5,147 nt of DNA from Chloroflexi bacterium RBG_19FT_COMBO_55_16 (GTDB lineage Bacteria > Chloroflexota > Anaerolineae > Anaerolineales > UBA4823), in NCBI GenBank assembly GCA_001795335.1, contig MGOK01000145.1, positions 30,164-35,310 on the forward strand, read 5' to 3'. The translations under genes were made by a program, and so were the position numbers. Shown piece by piece: positions 1 to 5,147 of this stretch. The notes under the pieces were generated by a model, which searched no databases, was not told the origin of the DNA, and was given only the letters and a program-made list of their open reading frames with translations. The stretch's first letter is position 1, and each line of letters begins with the position of its first letter.

Positions 1-1260
1 GGAGATCAACAGCGGGCGGGGCAAGCCGCGGATGCGCTCCACCAGCCGGTCAATCCGGCCTTTCCCAAAGCGCCCACCGCTCAGGCCATAGCTGGTGATC
101 GCCTCCCGGATGGTCATGCGGGTGCCCATCCAGACCGGGATCAGGGCGGCTACTACGGGGACGATCAGTGCAACCGCTGCTTGCTGGATGAGCGAGGTGG
201 GTACGAAGCGGAACTGGCCAAGGTTAAAATTTAAATATTGGCCGATCCCAAGGGCGATCACATACGCCGCGTAAGAGGAGAGGGGCGCCGATATGATCAA
301 AGCCAGCAAGCCGTAAATCAGCACCAGCACCAGGTAAATTCCAACCAGCTGCCCGGTGCTCGCACCCAGCGACTTCATCACTCCGATCTGCCGAATTTGC
401 TGGCTGATCAGGGCGTTGATCGTATTCACGACCAGAAAGCCGCTTAACAAGACTGCCAGCGCCCCCAGGACGCTCATCATCACCCCTAAAGCGCGGGTGA
501 TATCCGTGGCGAAATGCCGGCCCGGTTGGAAGACAAAGGTACCGTATACCTGCCGGCCACCCTTCTCGATCTTGTCTGCCACATCCGCCGCCACGGCATT
601 GACGTGTTCCTCGTCCGTCTTCTGCTCAGCCACGGTCAGGTACACCTGGTTATAGCCGGTCGTCCCGTCCAGCCATTCCAGCGTTTCCGGGGTGACATAA
701 GCTGAGACCTGCTGCGTAAAAACGAACGGGAAGCTGGTTACGTCATGCACCCAGGCAGCCACGCGCAGCGAGCGCACCCGCCCATCAAATAGTTGTATAT
801 TCACAACCTCCCCCGGCTTAACCGGCAGGTTGGCGCGGGCAGAACCCTCGAGGAAGATCTCTTTATCCCCCAGATTCAGATCGACTCCGTGTTCGGAGGG
901 CTCGATTTTATCGATCTTGATCTCGTTAACTGGCGGGATAGCGTTGAGGGTGATGAGCAACTTCTCATCGCCCAGCAGCAAGCGGGCCGTGGTCCCGCTG
1001 CGGCCTTCAACATCACCGACTCCGGGGACTTGCTCCAGAGAATGTAGCAAGTCAGTCTCAAACGGCATGGTATAGATGATCGCCGCATGCGGGTTGGCAG
1101 CCTGGTAGTCTGCATCCATATCGTAGAGGATTAATACAAAGGAAGCACTGACAAAGCCGACAGCAAAGACGCCGACAGCGATGGTCGCCATCACCAGGAC
1201 GGTGCGCGCCTTATTGCCCCACAGGTCTTTCACAACTTTACGCCAGCGTGGAGAGATCAT
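1..1260 (-). CDS. ABC transporter permease, FtsX/MacB type (C-terminus cut by window edge)
   Basis: This is the membrane subunit of an ABC exporter of the MacB/LolCE/FtsX superfamily. The frame is open from an ATG at 1260 to the window edge, giving 420 visible residues and no stop. Residues 1-19 are basic and cytoplasmic, and a first membrane helix lies at about 20-45. An extracytoplasmic domain of about 210 residues follows (about 46-256), in the place of the MacB periplasmic core domain. Three helices then lie at about 257-280, 306-337 and 358-378, the FtsX module. The segment [20 protein letters not shown] (281-300) is the typical FtsX cytoplasmic loop that couples to the ATPase. The start codon overlaps the ATPase stop as ATGA, and GGAG lies 6 nt upstream (1267-1270), so translation is probably coupled. 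The protein continues past the fourth helix with a basic linker ending near RPLLIS. From what I recall of the family, this suggests a long form with a second FtsX half of roughly 800 residues in total. The substrate cannot be told; lipids, lipoproteins or peptides are family precedents. Confidence 0.93.
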   Translation of the reverse strand, partial: MISPRWRKVVKDLWGNKARTVLVMATIAVGVFAVGFVSASFVLILYDMDADYQAANPHAAIIYTMPFETDLLHSLEQVPGVGDVEGRSGTTARLLLGDEKLLITLNAIPPVNEIKIDKIEPSEHGVDLNLGDKEIFLEGSARANLPVKPGEVVNIQLFDGRVRSLRVAAWVHDVTSFPFVFTQQVSAYVTPETLEWLDGTTGYNQVYLTVAEQKTDEEHVNAVAADVADKIEKGGRQVYGTFVFQPGRHFATDITRALGVMMSVLGALAVLLSGFLVVNTINALISQQIRQIGVMKSLGASTGQLVGIYLVLVLIYGLLALIISAPLSSYAAYVIALGIGQYLNFNLGQFRFVPTSLIQQAAVALIVPVVAALIPVWMGTRMTIREAITSYGLSGGRFGKGRIDRLVERIRGLPRPLLIS

Positions 1261-2429
1261 CCTTCGCTCCCGTGAATATGAGGGATGGATTCGTGCTCAG
1301 CCAGGCGCGCGGCCACGATTTGGGAGAGGGTATCACGCGTCTCTGGTGACTCGGCCATTAACTCTGTAAATGTCTCCCGGTCCAGGGCGACCACCTCCAC
1401 CGGCGCGTCGGCGATGGCGCGCACCGTGGCGATGTACTTCCCACCCCGCATCACCTCAATCTCGCCGAAATACTCCCCCGCTCCTGGCCGCATCACCACC
1501 ACATCCGAGCCACCCGGGCGCTTCAAGGCCACTTCCGCCCGTCCCTTGGTGACGATATAGAACTTATCTCCGACCACCCCTTCTTGGACAATCGTAGCCC
1601 CGGGGTCGAAATGCATCGGCTTGAGCTGGTGGGTAGCTTTCAACAGCTGTTGCTGGTTGAGCATGGGCAGCGCTCGGGCGATATATTCGTTGACGATCTC
1701 ACCATCGACAATCAGCATCGTGCGGTTGACGCGCCGCGCCAGGCTCGAGTCATGCGTCACCATGATCACCGTCTTCCCTTGCTTTGCCAGGTTTTCGAAA
1801 ATATCGAAGATCACCCCGGCCGTCTTCGAATCCAGGTTTCCGGTCGGTTCATCTGCCATGAGGATCGGCGGGTCGTTGGCCAAAGCGCGTGCGATCGCCA
1901 CGCGCTGTTGCTGACCGCCTGAGATTGCCGTCGGCAGTTTATCAGCGTGATCTGCCATCTCAACCAGTTCCAGCAGCTCCATCGCCCGTTGCTTGCGCTC
2001 CCGCGGGGTATACATCTTGCAGAAATCCATGGGCAACATGATGTTCTCTAACAAAGAGAGCATGGGCAGCAATTGGAAGAATTGGAAGACAATACCAACC
2101 TGGCGCCCGCGCCACACAGCCATCCGATTTTCGCTCAGCTCGTGCAGTGGTAGATCGCCCAGGTACACTTCACCGGAGGTAGGCCGGTCGATGCCCGTGA
2201 TCATGTTGATTAAGGTCGATTTGCCGCTCCCCGATTTGCCGATCACTACCACGAACTCGCCAGCATAGAAATCGGTGCTGATCCCTTTTAGCACAGTGAA
2301 GTCGCCAGCCGCCGTGGAAAAGGTCTTGACGATATCCCGCAGCTGGATGACTGGCTGTTTCCCATTGCCTCCAGCCACAGGTTGGATGGTTTCGACGACA
2401 TCTTTGTTTTGGGATGAATTTCCTGACAC
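1257..2429 (-). CDS. ABC transporter ATPase (MacB/LolD type) fused to a C-terminal cyclic-nucleotide-binding-like domain
   Basis: This is the cytoplasmic ATPase that powers the permease encoded directly downstream. With the GTG start at 2429 it has 390 residues; LolD/MacB-type ATPase subunits usually have about 220-250. The ATPase domain spans about 25-250: Walker [10 protein letters not shown] at 64-72, Q-loop glutamine at about 116 in the MacB-like context [15 protein letters not shown], signature ISGGQQQR at 169-176, Walker B ILMADE at 189-194 with the D-loop after it, and the switch histidine at 226 (VTHD). All catalytic residues are intact. Residues about 255-380 form a CAP_ED/cNMP-binding fold, with the glycine-rich turn [16 protein letters not shown] and a phosphate-binding-cassette-like segment YFGEIEV at 320-326. 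At the position of the conserved arginine (Arg82 of E. coli CRP) I read Tyr332, so classical cAMP binding is doubtful. GTG is chosen as start because AGGAGGT lies 4 nt before it; an in-frame TTG at 2459 would add ten residues and has a poorer ribosome site. The gene ends in a four-base overlap with the permease. Confidence 0.95.
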   Translation of the reverse strand: MSGNSSQNKDVVETIQPVAGGNGKQPVIQLRDIVKTFSTAAGDFTVLKGISTDFYAGEFVVVIGKSGSGKSTLINMITGIDRPTSGEVYLGDLPLHELSENRMAVWRGRQVGIVFQFFQLLPMLSLLENIMLPMDFCKMYTPRERKQRAMELLELVEMADHADKLPTAISGGQQQRVAIARALANDPPILMADEPTGNLDSKTAGVIFDIFENLAKQGKTVIMVTHDSSLARRVNRTMLIVDGEIVNEYIARALPMLNQQQLLKATHQLKPMHFDPGATIVQEGVVGDKFYIVTKGRAEVALKRPGGSDVVVMRPGAGEYFGEIEVMRGGKYIATVRAIADAPVEVVALDRETFTELMAESPETRDTLSQIVAARLAEHESIPHIHGSEG

Positions 2430-2433
2430 TTGG

Positions 2434-2440
2434 ACCTCCT
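2434..2440 (-). promoter_or_regulatory. Strong ribosome binding site that decides the ATPase start
   Basis: On the minus strand AGGAGGT is followed by CCAA and then GTG at 2429-2427. This is a full match to the anti-Shine-Dalgarno core. A second AGGAG (2446-2450) lies a little further upstream. The site falls inside the N-terminal extension that would result from the TTG at 2459, which argues that GTG is the true start. Confidence 0.7.
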
Positions 2441-2497
2441 GCGGTCTCCTGGATGCCAATTAATATTCCCTGAATTTTTTTGGTTCCTCCAAAGTGA

Positions 2498-2521
2498 GGA
2501 TTATATACTATATACGAATCC
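2498..2521. promoter_or_regulatory. Small dyad over the putative promoter, possible operator
   Basis: GGATT (2498-2502) and AATCC (2517-2521) form a 5-bp inverted repeat around 14 bp. Inside it lies ATATACTATAT (2503-2513), which is itself palindromic about its centre base. The dyad covers the candidate -10 of the exporter operon, so it could be a regulator site. A closely similar TATACTATACGA recurs at 2637-2648 near the thioesterase start. The arms are short and the core is AT-rich, so chance is a real alternative. Confidence 0.25.
2500..2505 (-). promoter_or_regulatory. Candidate -10 element for the ABC exporter operon
   Basis: The minus strand reads TATAAT here, a perfect sigma-70-type -10 hexamer about 70 nt upstream of the ATPase GTG. 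At 17 bp upstream the -35 position reads CTGCCT (2523-2528), only 3 of 6 matches to TTGACA. An ATGACA (2536-2541) is closer to consensus but too far away. The position is right for the operon promoter, but a TATA-rich stretch gives such matches easily. Confidence 0.4.
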
Positions 2522-2633
2522 CAGGCAGAGTTTGTTGTCATAATTTGAACATGAAAAAGTTCATGACCCTGCCAAAATCCAATCTTGATGCGGAAGTCTA
2601 CTCTCTCACGCATCATTCTGACGGTATTGAAGC

Positions 2634-2642
2634 TGATATACT
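2634..2642 (+). promoter_or_regulatory. Candidate extended -10 promoter for the thioesterase gene
   Basis: TGATATACT fits the extended -10 pattern TGnTATAAT with one mismatch. No good -35 box lies at the usual distance, which extended -10 promoters do not need. Transcription would start near 2649, giving a leader of about 30 nt before the ATG at 2680. It would also exclude the further upstream in-frame starts. Confidence 0.4.
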
Positions 2643-2672
2643 ATACGATGCTTCACACCCTAATCACCTGTT

Positions 2673-2676
2673 GAGG
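2673..2676 (+). promoter_or_regulatory. Ribosome binding site supporting the thioesterase start
   Basis: GAGG lies 3 nt before the ATG at 2680. The spacing is short but usable. The other in-frame candidates, a GTG at 2494 and ATGs at 2551 and 2563, have no purine-rich site in the right place. Confidence 0.45.
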
Positions 2677-2679
2677 ATT

Positions 2680-3150
2680 ATGGAAAAAAAAGCATTCCAG
2701 GAATACTACCCCGACCAATTTAATTACTGCTACGGATGTGGGCAGCTGAATGAACATGGCTTGCAGATCAAGAGCTATTGGGATGGAGATGAAACAGTCT
2801 GCCTCTTCCAACCCAGGCCCTACCATACGGCGATCCCGGGTTATGTTTACGGGGGGTTGATCGCCTCGCTGATCGACTGCCATTCGACTGGCAGCGCGGC
2901 GGCAGCTGCCTATCGCGCCGCGGGGCGCGCGATGGATACCGAACCGGCGCTGCGCTTCCTGACCGCCTCTCTGCATGTCGACTACATGCGACCCACTCCC
3001 ATTGATTCCCCCCTTGAAGTGCGAGCGCACATAAAAGAAATCCGAGGTCGCAAGGTGGTCGTGGTCTCCACGCTGTCGGCCCACGGTGTTGTTTGCGCCC
3101 GGGGTGAGGTGGTGGCCGTCCAGTTGCCGGAGCACTTATTACGATTGTAG
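2680..3150 (+). CDS. PaaI-like hotdog-fold thioesterase
   Basis: Predicted acyl-CoA thioesterase of the PaaI/4HBT superfamily, 156 residues, the usual length for single hotdog domains. These soluble enzymes hydrolyse acyl-CoA thioesters and normally act as dimers or tetramers of dimers. The conserved region begins with CYGCG at 17-21 followed by NEHGLQI, typical of a PaaI subgroup. The long hotdog helix carries YGGLIASLIDCHSTG (57-71), with Asp66 in the place of the PaaI catalytic aspartate. Usual PaaI enzymes have HGG where this one has Tyr57-Gly-Gly. The C-terminal strands include LHVDYMRPTPIDSPLEVRA and end in CARGEVVAVQLPEH. I choose the ATG at 2680 because GAGG (2673-2676) precedes it closely and homologous conservation should start just after it. 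The frame is open upstream to a GTG at 2494, which would make 218 residues, but those 62 residues look unlike the family and have no ribosome site. The gene is divergent from the exporter operon and convergent with the kinase. The natural substrate is unknown. Confidence 0.9.
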   Translation: MEKKAFQEYYPDQFNYCYGCGQLNEHGLQIKSYWDGDETVCLFQPRPYHTAIPGYVYGGLIASLIDCHSTGSAAAAAYRAAGRAMDTEPALRFLTASLHVDYMRPTPIDSPLEVRAHIKEIRGRKVVVVSTLSAHGVVCARGEVVAVQLPEHLLRL

Positions 3151-3185
3151 GACAACGTGCCAAATTGACTTACAAGCAGATTGTG

Positions 3186-5147
3186 CTACGAATTGGTCAC
3201 TGCTGGTATAGTAAAGTGGAAAGTCGTTCCCTGGTTTAATTCGCTCTCAAACCAGATCCGTCCCCCCTGCATCTCGACTAGGTTTTTAGTGACGCTCAGC
3301 CCCAACCCAGTCCCGGTAACTTCGCGCACCCTGGGATCCTCTGAGCGGAAGAATTGTTCGAAGAGTCTCAGCCGGTCTTCTGGACTGATGCCGATCCCGC
3401 TATCCTTGACCCAGGCATGAACTACCTGTGTTGCGCCTTCGGCATCCCAGCGGTTGGATACACACTCGGCCTGGATTGCGATCTGCCCACCGCTGGGTGT
3501 GTACTTATGGGCATTGCTTACCAGGTTGGTCAAGATCTGGACCAGCCGGGTATTGTCATACCACACCAGTGGCAAACTCGCAGGCACCTCAACCACCAGA
3601 GTCTGTAGCTTCTCTTCGATCTGTTTTCTCAGGGTACGCACTACTTCGTCGACAGCGTCCTTGAAGGAAACCTCGCTATATTGGAGGTGCAACTGCCCGG
3701 CTTCAATGCGAGAGATGTCCTGCAAGTCGGAGACCAGGGTGCCCATCCGGTCAGCGTTGGAACGGACAGTGGCAAGGAATCGCGCCTGGCCTTCATTGAC
3801 CGCCCCCACCGCGCCGGAGACTAGAAGGTCGCTATAACCCTTGATAGAAGTCAGTGGATTTTTTAACTCGTGCGCAGCAGATGAAACGAACTGGCTTTTC
3901 GCAAGATTAGCGGATTGAACCGCCGCGTAAAGCTGGGCGTTCGAAATAGCGATGGCAGCATGGTCGCTGAGGCGCGCCAGAAAAGCCAGCAGTTCTTCAG
4001 GGAAACCAGAACCTGATTTACTTTCCAATAAGATTATCCCGATCAGCTGGGATTCGCGGCGGATTGGGACAATTGCCTGGCTGTGGGCATCGGCCAACAA
4101 GTAAGATTGCAGCTGACCACTGCGAATAGCCTCTTCGAGCGCAGGGATTTCCAACATGAGATGCGAATTGCCAGACGTGACCAGTTCAGGCGAGTAACCC
4201 TGCGCCGCCACGACTTGCAACCCAGCCTGGTCTAACAGCCCAGCCAGGCCGGCATCAGCTTTGGACCGGCTCAGCGACCACTCAAGGGTGATGTGCAGTA
4301 CTCGTTCCAGATCGAGGCTGGCATTCAGATCGCGGTCAACGCGTTGCATCACCGACAGTTCTTCGACGCGCGCTGCTAAAGCCTGGTCGGTGAGGGTGTA
4401 TAACCGAGCGTTTTCGATGGCCACCGCTGCCTGTCCGGCGAAAGCGCTTAACAATTCCAGGTCTTCCCAGGCGAAAGGTGATCCATCCCGTTTGTTCAGG
4501 ACTTCCAACACTCCGGTGACCCGATCTTTAACCACCATCGGCACGACCAATAGATCCCTGGTTGTATAGCCGGTCTGTTGGTCGGTATCGAACCAGTCAG
4601 TGCTTTGCTGAACTGCGTTTTGGATAAGCGCTTGTTTGCTCTTGACCACTTTCCCAACCAGCCCAACCCCAGGCGGAAGGCGCTTCCCAACCAATTCCGT
4701 CCCAACCGGGCCTAACGCCACGGCAAATACCGCCTCCCCCGTGCCGTCATCGATCAATAACAAGCTGCCAGCTTCGCAGTCCAGGATCTCCACCGCACTC
4801 TGTAAGATACGGTTCAGCAGGGGCTGCAGCTCCAGCATCGAGGTTAAGCTGCGCGTCACTTCATTGAGCGTAGCCAGCTGGCGAGCGCGCTTCTCCGACT
4901 CCTCGAGCAAGCGCGCTTTGACGATCGCTCCAGCAACCAGGTCAGCGATAGCCTGGAGCAGGTTGGCCTGATCTGAGGAGTAAATAACAGATGGATCGCG
5001 GCTCCCCAGGCTAACCGCTCCGATCGTATCCGCGCCAACATTTAAAGGGACACTCATCCAAGCTAAGATGCCCGGTGAGTCAGGCAGAACCCCGCGGCCG
5101 TGGCATTCCCGCTCGAAATCCTCCGTAATGATCGCCCGCCGACCGCG
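3186..5147 (-). CDS. Multi-GAF sensor histidine kinase (N-terminus cut by window edge)
   Basis: Sensor kinase of a two-component system; 653 residues are visible. The frame stays open past the ATG at 5057 to the window edge, and the 30 extra residues (with GVLPD and then AWMSVPL) read as the middle of a GAF domain, so that ATG is internal. Numbering from the first visible codon: end of one GAF domain at 1-75, a second at about 90-250, and a third, more divergent one at about 265-408. The dimerization and phosphotransfer domain follows, with the H-box AAHELKNPLTSIKGY and phosphoacceptor His426 (codon at 3870-3872). The HATPase domain has the N-box NLVSNAHKYT (541-550), the G1 box DSGIGI (582-587), the F-box LFEQFF and the G2 box GTGLGL (612-617); it ends in the usual GTTFHFTIP. 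All catalytic motifs are intact. No membrane helix is visible, so the seen part is cytosolic. GAF domains sense small molecules or light, but no residue identifies the ligand. No receiver domain or response regulator gene is in view. The gene ends 35 bp from the thioesterase stop, tail to tail. Confidence 0.95.
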   Translation of the reverse strand, partial: RGRRAIITEDFERECHGRGVLPDSPGILAWMSVPLNVGADTIGAVSLGSRDPSVIYSSDQANLLQAIADLVAGAIVKARLLEESEKRARQLATLNEVTRSLTSMLELQPLLNRILQSAVEILDCEAGSLLLIDDGTGEAVFAVALGPVGTELVGKRLPPGVGLVGKVVKSKQALIQNAVQQSTDWFDTDQQTGYTTRDLLVVPMVVKDRVTGVLEVLNKRDGSPFAWEDLELLSAFAGQAAVAIENARLYTLTDQALAARVEELSVMQRVDRDLNASLDLERVLHITLEWSLSRSKADAGLAGLLDQAGLQVVAAQGYSPELVTSGNSHLMLEIPALEEAIRSGQLQSYLLADAHSQAIVPIRRESQLIGIILLESKSGSGFPEELLAFLARLSDHAAIAISNAQLYAAVQSANLAKSQFVSSAAHELKNPLTSIKGYSDLLVSGAVGAVNEGQARFLATVRSNADRMGTLVSDLQDISRIEAGQLHLQYSEVSFKDAVDEVVRTLRKQIEEKLQTLVVEVPASLPLVWYDNTRLVQILTNLVSNAHKYTPSGGQIAIQAECVSNRWDAEGATQVVHAWVKDSGIGISPEDRLRLFEQFFRSEDPRVREVTGTGLGLSVTKNLVEMQGGRIWFESELNQGTTFHFTIPAVTNS

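Noticed and set aside
238..1369. Short plus-strand open frames over the permease gene
   Set aside because: They overlap a minus-strand frame that is open for 420 codons with FtsX motifs, and they show no ribosome sites or recognisable domains.
2070..2090. Tandem direct repeat of attggaag
   Set aside because: It encodes the FQFFQ part of the ATPase Q-loop, so protein sequence explains it.
2170..2616. A 148-codon minus-strand frame crossing the ATPase start
   Set aside because: It is a frame-shifted reading of the ATPase N-terminal region; the Walker A region is encoded in the other frame.
2653..3163. Open frames on the minus strand opposite the thioesterase gene
   Set aside because: Their translations are compositionally odd and match no family, while the plus strand carries a clear hotdog domain.
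3125..3185. Possible bidirectional terminator between the convergent thioesterase and kinase genes
   Set aside because: Only 4-bp stems such as TTGT/ACAA around the stop codon are found, with no GC-rich stem and no T-tract on either strand.
5055..5057. ATG at 5057 as the start of the kinase
   Set aside because: The frame continues to the window edge with GAF-like sequence upstream, and the ATG falls within the conserved WMSVPL strand with no ribosome site before it.

Overview
The window holds four protein-coding genes and no RNA genes, insertion sequences or CRISPR arrays that I can see. It looks like ordinary chromosomal DNA of moderately high GC content from a free-living bacterium. A soluble histidine kinase with several GAF domains, a large FtsX/MacB-type permease and the flavour of the thioesterase all recall Chloroflexota, perhaps Anaerolineae. 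That assignment rests on recalled family style and is not proven by the sequence.

Layout: positions 1-2429 carry a minus-strand operon encoding an ABC exporter of the MacB/LolCDE/FtsX type. The ATPase gene (1257-2429) comes first and overlaps the permease gene (1260 down to 1, cut by the window edge) by four bases (ATGA). The ATPase carries an extra C-terminal cyclic-nucleotide-binding-like domain, and that domain appears to lack the usual phosphate-binding arginine. About 250 bp of AT-richer DNA (2430-2679) separates this operon from a divergent plus-strand gene for a PaaI-like hotdog thioesterase (2680-3150). The gap holds candidate promoters for both directions and a small dyad. A minus-strand gene for a multi-GAF sensor histidine kinase (3186 to beyond 5147) converges on the thioesterase gene with only 35 bp between stop codons.

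How they may work together: the ATPase and permease form one transporter by translational coupling, and the cNMP-like domain suggests an added regulatory or structural input. The thioesterase is divergently transcribed and has no visible functional link to the transporter. The kinase lies in its own transcription unit, its N-terminus is outside the window, and no response regulator is visible. I found no clear new system; the most unusual item is the exporter ATPase fused to a degenerate cyclic-nucleotide domain.
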